A DNA stretch of 44,671 nt from Nitrososphaerota archaeon (GTDB taxonomy: Archaea > Thermoproteota > Nitrososphaeria > Nitrososphaerales > Nitrosopumilaceae): contig JABJDB010000013.1 in NCBI GenBank assembly GCA_018668425.1, positions 1 to 44,671 of the forward strand. Direction: 5' to 3'. The notes under the pieces were generated by a model that saw nothing but the letters and a program-made list of their open reading frames with translations, did no database searches and was not told the origin of the DNA. Both the position numbers and the translations under genes were made by a program. This document shows positions 20,144 to 28,366 of the stretch, piece by piece. The first letter of the stretch is position 1, and each line of letters starts with the position of its first letter.

Positions 20144-20680
20144 TTGAAAATATACACAAAAACTGGAGATGATGGAAATACAGGTTTGCAAGGAAATTAT
20201 AGAATTTCAAAATCACACCAAAGAATTATTGCTTATGGTACAATAGATGAAGCAAATGCATCTTTAGGAATTATACAATTAAATTTACTTGATGAAGATA
20301 TTGTAAAAATTTTAACAAGAATTCAAAATGAGTTATTTGTGGTAGGTTCTGATCTTTCAAATACTAATCTAAACGATTCAAAAAATAGAGTATCACTTGA
20401 TATGATCAATAAATTAGAAGATGATATTGACAAACTAGAATCCGAACTTACTCCCTTGAAAAATTTCATTTTACCTGGGGGTGAACCAGAAGCAGCGCAA
20501 ATACATTATTCTCGAGCAGTTGTTAGAAGAGCAGAAACTCAGGTTGTGTTATTAAGTGAAAAAGATGAAATCAACTCAAATTGTATAAAATATCTCAATA
20601 GATTATCTGATTTACTTTTTGTAATGGGTCGTTTAATCAATAAACGAAAAGGTAGAGAAGATATTATCTGGAAAATCTAA
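20144..20680 (+). CDS. Cob(I)alamin adenosyltransferase, PduO type, TTG start
   Basis: KIYTKTGDDGNTGLQGNYRISKSHQRIIAYGTIDEANASLG ... FILPGGEPEAAQIHYSRAVVRRAE. Confidence 0.9.
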   Translation: MKIYTKTGDDGNTGLQGNYRISKSHQRIIAYGTIDEANASLGIIQLNLLDEDIVKILTRIQNELFVVGSDLSNTNLNDSKNRVSLDMINKLEDDIDKLESELTPLKNFILPGGEPEAAQIHYSRAVVRRAETQVVLLSEKDEINSNCIKYLNRLSDLLFVMGRLINKRKGREDIIWKI

Positions 20681-20723
20681 AAAGACAAACTTTAATTCCT
20701 CAACAAGATCATTTTTTTCAAGT

Positions 20724-20797
20724 GCCGTGGTAGCTCAGCCTGGGAGAGCACTCGGCTGAAGACCGGGCTGTCGCGCGTTCAAATCCCGCCCGCGGCA
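20724..20797 (+). tRNA. tRNA-Phe (anticodon GAA)
   Basis: Acceptor GCCGTGG/CCGCGGC, D-stem GCTC/GAGC, anticodon stem CTCGG/CCGGG with loop CTGAAGA, T-loop TTCAAAT, discriminator A; no intron and no encoded CCA. Confidence 0.95.
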
Positions 20798-20808
20798 CTG
20801 TAATTTTA

Positions 20809-20827
20809 GATCTATGTCACATAGATC
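20809..20827. repeat. Perfect 8-bp inverted repeat with 3-nt loop, 11 nt after tRNA-Phe
   Basis: GATCTATG-tca-CATAGATC. Confidence 0.8.
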
Positions 20828-20843
20828 AAAATTAATTTTAGGC

Positions 20844-20858
20844 ATGAAATTATTTCAT
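20844..20858. repeat. Near-palindrome in tRNA-Phe downstream region
   Basis: ATGAAAT-t-ATTTCAT. Confidence 0.75.
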
Positions 20859-20876
20859 TTTGATCGATACAAAATG
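20856..20876. repeat. Inverted repeat overlapping the previous one
   Basis: CATTTTG-atcgata-CAAAATG. Confidence 0.75.
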
Positions 20877-20910
20877 ACATATTTTTCATAAAAAAATAAT
20901 CCTACATAAT

Positions 20911-20920
20911 CTTTAAAAAT
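20911..20920 (+). promoter_or_regulatory. Putative TATA box for Lys-rich protein gene
   Basis: CTTTAAAAAT about 28-37 nt before ATG 20948. Confidence 0.45.
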
Positions 20921-20947
20921 AAGGCAAACTGTATTTTTTCGATATTA

Positions 20948-21190
20948 ATGGCTGAAAAAAAATCTACAAAAGCAAAGACAACTAAAGCAAAAACAACTAA
21001 AGCAAAAACAACTAAAGCAAAAACAACTAAAGCAAAGACTGCAAAATCTAAAGCCAAAGTAAAAAATGAGCCTATGGGTGATTCTGGAATCGTTATTGTT
21101 GATGATGATATAGAAATTGATCAAGAAAAAATCAATGAAGAACGACGTGCATACCTTGAAGAAGCAAGGTCACAAGATGCATCAGACTAG
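20948..21190 (+). CDS. Lys/Thr/Ala-repeat basic-tail protein with acidic C-terminal half
   Basis: N-terminus STKAKTTKAKTTKAKTTKAKTTKAKTAKSKAK; C-terminus DDDIEIDQEKINEERRAYLEEARSQDASD. Confidence 0.8.
   Translation: MAEKKSTKAKTTKAKTTKAKTTKAKTTKAKTAKSKAKVKNEPMGDSGIVIVDDDIEIDQEKINEERRAYLEEARSQDASD
20969..21043 (+). repeat. 15-bp in-frame tandem repeat encoding KAKTT (five units)
   Basis: AAAGCAAARACAACT repeated; last unit degenerate (KAKTA). Confidence 0.85.
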
Positions 21191-21224
21191 TAATCTTTAT
21201 CAGATTCATTAACTTAACAGAATT

Positions 21225-21464
21225 ATGCGTGCACTATGTTTGATTACAGTTAAACCTGGAAAAGCAGATGCAGTGGCTGCAATTTTAAAGAAAAAACGGA
21301 AAATTGTTAAAAAAATTATGATTGTTACTGGTAGGGCAGATATTAGTGTATTTTTGCAAGGCAATATTGATGAAATTAATCACATGGTAGTTGATTTTAA
21401 AAAAATAAAGGATATCATGACAACTGAGACATTGATTGAAGTGGAGGTGAACCTAGGATGGTAA
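21225..21464 (+). CDS. Stand-alone Lrp/AsnC ligand-binding (RAM) domain protein, copy 1
   Basis: MRALCLITVKPGKADAVAAILKK...VKKIMIVTGRADISVFLQGNIDEINHMVVDFKKIKDIMTTETLIEV; no HTH. Confidence 0.8.
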   Translation: MRALCLITVKPGKADAVAAILKKKRKIVKKIMIVTGRADISVFLQGNIDEINHMVVDFKKIKDIMTTETLIEVEVNLGW

Positions 21465-21676
21465 GGGCCATAATTTTAGTAAAATCTCCAAAAAAACTCA
21501 TTGCTGCAAGGTTAAAGAAAATTAGTTGTGTATCTGATTCTTTTCCCACAAGTGGTCAATTTGATGCAATTGCCGTAATTGATGTAAAAGAATTAGTTGA
21601 AATAAAAGAAGCCGCAACACAGATTCAAAAAATCAGTGGTGTTGAGAGGACTGAAACAATGGTTGAAGTTCAATAA
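21458..21676 (+). CDS. Stand-alone Lrp/AsnC ligand-binding (RAM) domain protein, copy 2
   Basis: MVRAIILVKSPKKLIAARLKKISCVSDSFPTSGQFDAIAVIDV...ISGVERTETMVEV; overlaps copy 1. Confidence 0.78.
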   Translation: MVRAIILVKSPKKLIAARLKKISCVSDSFPTSGQFDAIAVIDVKELVEIKEAATQIQKISGVERTETMVEVQ

Positions 21677-21710
21677 CAATGGATTTAAAGAACTTGTAGG
21701 TAGTTCAATT

Positions 21711-22124
21711 GTGAATATCAAAAAAGTAGGAAATGTGATATTAGCAGTTAAAGATCTGGACAAATCCATACAATTTTACAATGAAATCATAGGATTACCA
21801 ATCAAAAACCAAAGAAGATCATGGGTTGATTTGGGGACATCAGGAGCATTGTTGAGTTTACATCCAGCATCATTGACTGCCCAACACAGTGGTAGCTCAA
21901 TTGAAAATGGAATTACTTTGGGATTTCTTGTAGGAGATGTAAAATCTGCTGTAGAAGAACTAAAGGAAAAAGGAGTCAAAATTCATCGAGACATTATAGA
22001 CAAAGATGCAGGTAGAAATGCAGTTATCGTAGATCCTGATGATTATTTGATTTCATTGTTTGAACCAATCTTTGATGACAAAGAACAACAAACAGGTGGA
22101 TACCACGGATTTACACCGGCTTAA
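21711..22124 (+). CDS. VOC/glyoxalase superfamily protein (GTG start)
   Basis: NIKKVGNVILAVKDLDKSIQFYNEIIGLPI ... AVIVDPDDYLISLFEP; ORF track begins upstream at 21636 but homology-like sequence starts at GTG 21711. Confidence 0.82.
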   Translation: MNIKKVGNVILAVKDLDKSIQFYNEIIGLPIKNQRRSWVDLGTSGALLSLHPASLTAQHSGSSIENGITLGFLVGDVKSAVEELKEKGVKIHRDIIDKDAGRNAVIVDPDDYLISLFEPIFDDKEQQTGGYHGFTPA

Positions 22125-22513
22125 ATTGTCTTTTTAATTAAAGAGATAATTTTTTCTAAACTTTTTTCTTTTCTATTAATTGAAACATAATATGTGATAT
22201 TATTTTTTTGTAAAATTACAATAATTATTTTTTGATGTTGTAACACAACATGTTCTAATTTTCCTATACTGTCAAGTGAATTTTTTCTTAATGATGTAAG
22301 TGTGGCCATAACAAATAATTCATTTTTAAAATCCTCTGATTGTAAAAGAGGTTTTAGATTTGGTTTAATCATACCAGTTAGTGTTCTTCCATATGTGTTT
22401 ACAACCCCTGCATATCTTATGCTGTCAGATATTTCTAAAATCTTTTGACATTGTTTTCTATATTTTATTATGGTTTCTTTCCATTTCTCTGCAGGTGTTT
22501 TTACCATATTCAA
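22121..22513 (-). CDS. Hypothetical protein (resembles thaumarchaeal DUF6659-type proteins)
   Basis: SIRYAGVVNTYGRTLTGMIKPNLKPLLQSED...MATLTSLRKNSLDSIGKLEHVVLQHQK; family assignment from memory only. Confidence 0.6.
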   Translation of the reverse strand: MNMVKTPAEKWKETIIKYRKQCQKILEISDSIRYAGVVNTYGRTLTGMIKPNLKPLLQSEDFKNELFVMATLTSLRKNSLDSIGKLEHVVLQHQKIIIVILQKNNITYYVSINRKEKSLEKIISLIKKTI

Positions 22514-22579
22514 AACTAAATTTTGAAAGTAATAAGGATTCTGAATGATGTTTTAGATAAAATTATTTAAAAAAATACT

Positions 22580-22957
22580 CTAATGTTTTTTAGAATCTGA
22601 TTTGGCATCTAGTTTTTTCTTTAATTCAGTATTTTCTTTAAGCAGTTTATCGTTTTCAGCCTGCAATGTCTTTACAGAATTCTGTCGTGTATACAACGGA
22701 TGTCCTGGAGGAATAATTGATGTGTTCCCAGACACTAATCCTGCTGCATGTTGTTGAAACATGTGTTTGAATCCCTCTAATTTTGGACTAATGTTTGATA
22801 CGTCTTGTGAAAATTTTTCTTTTAGTGGACTCTCAAATTTTTTGAACATAGGGTGTGCCATTCCTGGGGGTAATCGAGGAAATTGAAAAGCCATATGGGG
22901 AATATGTGGGTTTAAACCATACAAGTCTTGCAAGTGTCTATTTACTGAATCTTCCAC
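22580..22957 (-). CDS. Hypothetical protein with C-terminal coiled coil
   Basis: 125-aa ORF; LQAENDKLLKENTELKKKL heptads. Confidence 0.65.
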   Translation of the reverse strand: MEDSVNRHLQDLYGLNPHIPHMAFQFPRLPPGMAHPMFKKFESPLKEKFSQDVSNISPKLEGFKHMFQQHAAGLVSGNTSIIPPGHPLYTRQNSVKTLQAENDKLLKENTELKKKLDAKSDSKKH

Positions 22958-23094
22958 AAATTTCTTTTAAATTTGCTATATTTCTGCCTTACTTTAGGCA
23001 ATGAATATACCCTTTAGTAAAATCTGAGTCATTTTAGCTCAACTTGAGTTGATCGCAGATCCTTATAGATTCCTGTTTTGGATCGCTGATACAC

Positions 23095-23238
23095 ATGGAA
23101 AAATCAAAAACATGTCTAAAATGTAAAAAAGACATCAAAGAAAAAGATCTACATAAAATTGTAATTTATGTAGTTCAACAAAAGTTCACAGAACATCATT
23201 ATGAACATGTAGAATGTCCAGATAATTTTACAATCTAA
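23095..23238 (+). CDS. 47-aa Cys-containing small protein
   Basis: ATG 23095: MEKSKTCLKCKKDIKEKDLHKIVIYVVQQKFTEHHYEHVECPDNFTI; CxxC plus His/Cys; below the ORF track cutoff. Confidence 0.6.
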   Translation: MEKSKTCLKCKKDIKEKDLHKIVIYVVQQKFTEHHYEHVECPDNFTI

Positions 23239-23268
23239 GTTGGAGAATTAATTATATAAAATAAAATT

Positions 23269-24081
23269 TCAAGCCCGATGCTCATACACTTTGTAAATAT
23301 CTCCAGTCAATCTTGAACGATATTTCCATTCATCTTTTTTCCAAATAATTGGAATGAATTCTTTTTGTGAGGTAGGATGTAGTCTATCAAATACATCACT
23401 TCCAATTAAAATTTGATTGGGTTTTGCCATACTTTGAATTTTTGATGCAATATTCATTGCAGGTCCCATTAAATCGACTTGAGATTGCTCAGCATCAGCG
23501 CCATACCGTACAACAAAATTTTGTCCAAAATCAACACCTACCTTTATCATTAAATCAGGATAGTCATATTGATTCAAAATTGGATTTATTCCTTTTTGGA
23601 TTACTGATAACATGGATTTTGCACAGTTAACTGCATTATCTGATGCAAGTAAGCCATTCTCATCAGCATCAAAATATCCAATTACTGAATCACCCACAAA
23701 TTTTAGAACATACCCATGATGTTGTCTGATTACAGCAGCCATTTCTTGTGCAAAAGAACTAATTATGATTGCAATTTTTTCACCAGGCATTTCCAATGTC
23801 ATAGTTGTTGAACCAACTAAATCCACATACAAAACCACCATATTGAATTTAGTAAATACATGTTTTCTTAGAAATTGATCAGATTCATTTACCACTCCTG
23901 TATACTCGTAGCCTTTTTTGAGTGCCCCCCAAACTCTTTTTTGAGTCTCCAAAATCATATTTTCAGAATCAAGGATTTTTTCTTTTTGAGTACTTAGTAA
24001 CATGTCAACCACTTCAGGGGTATTTTTTGTATTGTTAGTATCAGTTACATTATTTTCAGAATTATTGTTATTTTCAGTCAT
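23269..24081 (-). CDS. Class III adenylate/guanylate cyclase catalytic-domain protein
   Basis: VVLYVDLVGSTTMTLEMPGEK, GYVLKFVGDSVIGYFDAD, DLMGPAMNIASKIQSMAKPNQILIGSDVFDRL. Confidence 0.87.
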   Translation of the reverse strand: MTENNNNSENNVTDTNNTKNTPEVVDMLLSTQKEKILDSENMILETQKRVWGALKKGYEYTGVVNESDQFLRKHVFTKFNMVVLYVDLVGSTTMTLEMPGEKIAIIISSFAQEMAAVIRQHHGYVLKFVGDSVIGYFDADENGLLASDNAVNCAKSMLSVIQKGINPILNQYDYPDLMIKVGVDFGQNFVVRYGADAEQSQVDLMGPAMNIASKIQSMAKPNQILIGSDVFDRLHPTSQKEFIPIIWKKDEWKYRSRLTGDIYKVYEHRA

Positions 24082-24091
24082 AATTTCTCCT

Positions 24092-24214
24092 TTATTCTAA
24101 TGGAAATTCATGTCCACATAGAGGACATTTTCCTCGATTCCCCTTGTATCCCTCATGATAGTACTCTACAATCTCCCCATTACAATCATTACATGTTAAT
24201 TTTGAATCATCCAT
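24092..24214 (-). CDS. 40-aa zinc-ribbon mini-protein
   Basis: Translation: MDDSKLTCNDCNGEIVEYYHEGYKGNRGKCPLCGHEFPLE; paired CxxC motifs; below the ORF track cutoff. Confidence 0.65.
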   Translation of the reverse strand: MDDSKLTCNDCNGEIVEYYHEGYKGNRGKCPLCGHEFPLE

Positions 24215-24284
24215 ACCCAGAATCAAATTATTATGTATTTAGAGATTGATGAAGGTTTAAGGAGACCAATAATGGGCTATTCTT

Positions 24285-25124
24285 GTGCGATTAGGCAGTA
24301 GATCTCCAAATGAATTCATTCAGTTATTGAACAAACAAAATGAATCTATTCAAAAATCATTTGTTTCAAAAATTTCAGAACGGGTGAAAATGATTGATGT
24401 TAAAGTCATGATGGGTGATTCTACAATAACTGATCAAAAAACATTTGACCCAAAATTGGTTTCAGATTATTTTCAAAAAATTAGTTCTAATCTTAAAGAT
24501 TGGCAATTACAAGATGTTTCAATTTCTAACAATGAAGATCTAAGAAGAATTTTCACAAAATTTGAAATCATGGAAGAAAATTACATAATATCCGGACATA
24601 TCTCAATTCAATTTCATGTATTGTTATACTACAAACCAGAGCAAAGAGTGATTGATTGTCAGAAAGAATTGTCAGACATTGTAGATTTGACAAAAAGTAA
24701 AGAACAAGAAATATCTGATAATAGTGATCAATTAGTATTAAACAAATTAAAAGAAAAAGGTTACAAGGATTTTGATCATCAAAAATTATTTGAAATATTT
24801 TATGAAAAAGATGAGTTGCGAGAAGAAATAATGTCTGAGATTGAAGATGAGTCGGGTACTGATTTTAAAGAATTGTCAGATAAAAAGAAAAAATTATTTG
24901 ATGAATTAGATTCCCTTTTAATTGAAACATATCAAATTGTTCCAGTTTTAATTGATGATGCAAGATTAGTTTCAGGTGAAGAGGGTACTTTGTTAACTTT
25001 GGATATAGAATTTTCAAAAAATAATAATCGTGAAGGACAATTTGATCCTAGAAAAATGTCGGATGTTGTAAAAAACAATATTTCAAAAAAATTAAAAGAA
25101 CTTGAAAATATTATTCAACAATAA
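24285..25124 (+). CDS. Hypothetical coiled-coil-rich protein, GTG start
   Basis: 279-aa uninterrupted ORF with no competing gene. Confidence 0.7.
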   Translation: MRLGSRSPNEFIQLLNKQNESIQKSFVSKISERVKMIDVKVMMGDSTITDQKTFDPKLVSDYFQKISSNLKDWQLQDVSISNNEDLRRIFTKFEIMEENYIISGHISIQFHVLLYYKPEQRVIDCQKELSDIVDLTKSKEQEISDNSDQLVLNKLKEKGYKDFDHQKLFEIFYEKDELREEIMSEIEDESGTDFKELSDKKKKLFDELDSLLIETYQIVPVLIDDARLVSGEEGTLLTLDIEFSKNNNREGQFDPRKMSDVVKNNISKKLKELENIIQQ

Positions 25125-25310
25125 ATTAAAACCAAGGACCCAGAAAATGAGAATTTCTTCTCAAAAGGGAGATCCGATTCCTCAGATATGCTTGAAACAA
25201 GTTTTCTAAACTATTTAGCCATTTCTCAAAATTTAGACATAAAATTTGACAATAAATGTAATTTTAACATAGAAGAAGTCAAATACATCGTCTTAATAGC
25301 AACATTTCCA

Positions 25311-26519
25311 ATGGACCCATCATATGAAGAAATAGTAAAAGCAAATGAAATGCGAGGAGATAAAATAAAAAAAACTCCACTAATTCATTCACCAACATTT
25401 AGTGATATTACTGGTTCGGATATTCATCTTAAAGCAGAGTTTAGACAAAGAACAGGTTCTTTTAAAATTCGAGGAGCATATTACAAAATAATTTCATTAT
25501 CTGATGAAGAAAAGAAACGAGGTGTTGTTGCAGCATCTGCAGGAAATCATGCACAGGGAGTAGCTTTTGCTTCAGCATTAGAAAAAATTCCATGTACAAT
25601 AGTAATGCCAAAAAATGCATCACCTGCAAAAGTATCTGCAACTAGAGGATATGGTGCAAATGTAATACTTGAAGGGGTAAATTATGATGAATCATCATCA
25701 AAGGCAAAAGAGATTGCAAAGGAAACAGGGGCCACAATGATACATGCATTTGATGATCCTCAAATTATAGCTGCACAAGGCGTAATTGGTTTAGAAATAT
25801 TAGAACAGCTTCCAGATGTAGATGAAGTGTACCTTCCAATTGGTGGCGGAGGTTTAGCAGCTGGTACATTAATTGCCATTAAAGAAAAAAATCCAAATAT
25901 CAAAGTAATAGGAGTACAGTCTAGTTCATTTCCATCAATGTATGAATCAGTAAAAAAAGGAACACTAACTGAAAGTGGTGGAGAAAAAACAATTGCTGAT
26001 GGAATATCTGTACGAATACCAGGACAATTAACATTTTCAATAATTAACGGATTAATTGATGATGTTGTCTTAGTAGATGATACTGAAATAACCAAAGCAA
26101 TGTTTTTGCTCATGGAGAGAATGAAGTTTGTTGTAGAGCCAGCAGGTGCTGCAAGTTTAGCTTATCTAATATCAAAAAAACCATCTCCAGGAAAAAAAGT
26201 TGTTGCGGTATTGGCAGGAGGTAATGTGGATATGTATCTACTAGGTCAAATTGTAGATAAAGGACTTGCAGCAATGGGTAGATTGCTAGTATTATCCATA
26301 GCATTACCTGACAGACCAGGTGTCTTTAAAGAAATTGTTGATGAGATTGCCCTAGTTAATGCAAACATTGTAGAAGTAATCCATGATAGATTAAGTTCCA
26401 AAGTTCATGCAGGTTCAGTTACTGTAACATTAAGTCTTGAAACTCAAGGTAAAGAGCAGTCAGATAAATTAATTGAGATGTTGAGAAAAAAGAATATTCA
26501 ATTTAGTTTACTAACATAA
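25311..26519 (+). CDS. ilvA: Threonine ammonia-lyase with C-terminal ACT-like domain
   Basis: KAEFRQRTGSFKIRGAYYKI (PLP lysine), PIGGGGLAAG, C-terminal ALPDRPGVFKEIVDEIALVNANIVEVIHDR; start at in-frame ATG 25311 preferred to the track start 25188. Confidence 0.9.
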   Translation: MDPSYEEIVKANEMRGDKIKKTPLIHSPTFSDITGSDIHLKAEFRQRTGSFKIRGAYYKIISLSDEEKKRGVVAASAGNHAQGVAFASALEKIPCTIVMPKNASPAKVSATRGYGANVILEGVNYDESSSKAKEIAKETGATMIHAFDDPQIIAAQGVIGLEILEQLPDVDEVYLPIGGGGLAAGTLIAIKEKNPNIKVIGVQSSSFPSMYESVKKGTLTESGGEKTIADGISVRIPGQLTFSIINGLIDDVVLVDDTEITKAMFLLMERMKFVVEPAGAASLAYLISKKPSPGKKVVAVLAGGNVDMYLLGQIVDKGLAAMGRLLVLSIALPDRPGVFKEIVDEIALVNANIVEVIHDRLSSKVHAGSVTVTLSLETQGKEQSDKLIEMLRKKNIQFSLLT

Positions 26520-27095
26520 TTACTTGAATTTTTTTTTAGCAAATTTTGAAAGACCTTGTTTTTTTAGTTGTTCTGACTCTTTGATTACAGAATTATGTTG
26601 GTTTGACTTGTGTTGTTTTAATTTCTTTTTTAAAACTTGAAATTCGTTTGCAAGAATTTTAATTGCATAAATCCCTGCATTTCCTGCTTTGTTTACACCC
26701 ACAGATACCACTGGAGAACCAGTTGGCATTTCAGTTATGGATAACAATGAATCCAAACCCCCAAATGCTGAAAATTTTGATGTGTCTATTTTTTTTGGAT
26801 GTTTGTCATTGTATACAAGAATTGGAACGCCAATAACCGGAATTGTGGTGTGAGATGCAATCATTCCAGGTAAATGGGCGGCTCCACCCGCTCCTGCAAT
26901 AATTAATTTGAACCCCATTTTTTCTGCATGTGTCGCATATTCTGCCAATCGAGAAGGAGTTCTATGGGCTGATACGATTTGATCCTCATGTTTAATTTTA
27001 AATTCATCTAAAATTTCTGCAGCCCCTTGCATTATTCTACTATCAGAGCTTGAACCCATAATTATTCCCACAAGAGGTTTTTTAGAAAATGTCAC
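26520..27095 (-). CDS. purE: N5-CAIR mutase PurE (probable GTG start)
   Basis: VGIIMGSSSDSRIMQGAAEIL...VSAHRTPSRL...IAGAGGAAHLPGMIA; track ORF extends to 27146. Confidence 0.92.
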   Translation of the reverse strand: MTFSKKPLVGIIMGSSSDSRIMQGAAEILDEFKIKHEDQIVSAHRTPSRLAEYATHAEKMGFKLIIAGAGGAAHLPGMIASHTTIPVIGVPILVYNDKHPKKIDTSKFSAFGGLDSLLSITEMPTGSPVVSVGVNKAGNAGIYAIKILANEFQVLKKKLKQHKSNQHNSVIKESEQLKKQGLSKFAKKKFK

Positions 27096-27201
27096 AATAT
27101 AACAAAAAACTGGAGAGTAATTAACAATAACTATTAGAAAAATCACAAAAAATAATTCCGATGCATTAGATATTTTTAATCGATATTCACAGATTCTGGT
27201 A

Positions 27202-28344
27202 ATGGGTAAAATCTTAGGAATTATTGGTGGAGGTCAGCTTGGTATGATGATTGCAGAAGCTGCAAAAAAAATGCCAGAACATATATCAAAAATCATAGTC
27301 GTGGATCCAACTAAAAATTGTCCTGCAGCACAGGTGGGTGCTGAACAAATTGTGGCAGATTACAAAGATAAAGATGCAATAGAGGATTTGGCTAATAAAT
27401 CAGATATTATTACTTATGAAATTGAATCAGGTGACAGTAATGTCTTAAAATCCGTAGAAAAATATGCAGAAATTAATCCATCACCTGAAACATTGAGAAT
27501 AATTCAAGACAAATTTCTACAAAAATCATTTTTAAAAGAAAACAACATTCCAGTTCCAGAATTTGTTGAGATTGACAATATAGAGGATATCAAAAAAAGT
27601 TTAGATGAATTTGGATATCCGGCATTACTAAAAGCAAGGCGTGATGCATATGATGGTAGGGGAAATTACAAAATAGATTCTAAAGATGAAGTTCAAAAAG
27701 CATTTGATTATTTTAAAGGACAAAGTTTGTTGTTAGAAAAATTTGTTCCATTTAAAATGGAAGTATCAGTAATTGCATCAAGAAATACAAAAGGTCAAAT
27801 CAAGACATATCCTTTGGTGGAAAATATTCATGAAGAAAATATTTTGCGAGAAACAATAGCTCCTGCAAGAGTTTCATCAAAAGTTACAGAAAAAGCTGAA
27901 AAAATTGCTAGTCAAACTATGGATGTTTTGAAAGGTGCAGGGGTTTTTGGAATTGAAATGTTTGTAACGCAAGATGATGAAATAGTAATTAACGAGATTG
28001 CACCTAGAGTACATAATTCTGGACACCATACATTAGAATCAAGTGAGACATCCCAATTTGAACAACACCTACGTGCAATTTTAGGATTAGAACTTGGGAG
28101 TACTAAACTTTTACATCATACCATCATGTACAACATTCTTGGAAACAAGTCATTTCAAGGTAAATACAAACCACTAAAAATTAATGATGAGAATTTGTTT
28201 CTCAAAATGTATGGTAAGGAAATTTCAAAACCTATGAGAAAATTAGGGCATTTTAATCTCGTTTCAAGTAATAATGAAACAATTAAAGAATTACTTGAGA
28301 AATTAGATGGCATAAAACCTAGGGCAGCAGTCCAATCAGTCTGA
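27202..28344 (+). CDS. purK: N5-CAIR synthetase PurK
   Basis: ILGIIGGGQLGMMIAEAAKKM...ATP-grasp...INEIAPRVHNSGHHTLE; divergent from purE. Confidence 0.93.
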   Translation: MGKILGIIGGGQLGMMIAEAAKKMPEHISKIIVVDPTKNCPAAQVGAEQIVADYKDKDAIEDLANKSDIITYEIESGDSNVLKSVEKYAEINPSPETLRIIQDKFLQKSFLKENNIPVPEFVEIDNIEDIKKSLDEFGYPALLKARRDAYDGRGNYKIDSKDEVQKAFDYFKGQSLLLEKFVPFKMEVSVIASRNTKGQIKTYPLVENIHEENILRETIAPARVSSKVTEKAEKIASQTMDVLKGAGVFGIEMFVTQDDEIVINEIAPRVHNSGHHTLESSETSQFEQHLRAILGLELGSTKLLHHTIMYNILGNKSFQGKYKPLKINDENLFLKMYGKEISKPMRKLGHFNLVSSNNETIKELLEKLDGIKPRAAVQSV

Positions 28345-28366
28345 CTAAGTTTATTAATTGTGAAAA

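Noticed and set aside
20969-21043. CRISPR-like or satellite repeat
   Set aside because: Units are 15 bp, contiguous, in-frame and coding (KAKTT); no spacers.
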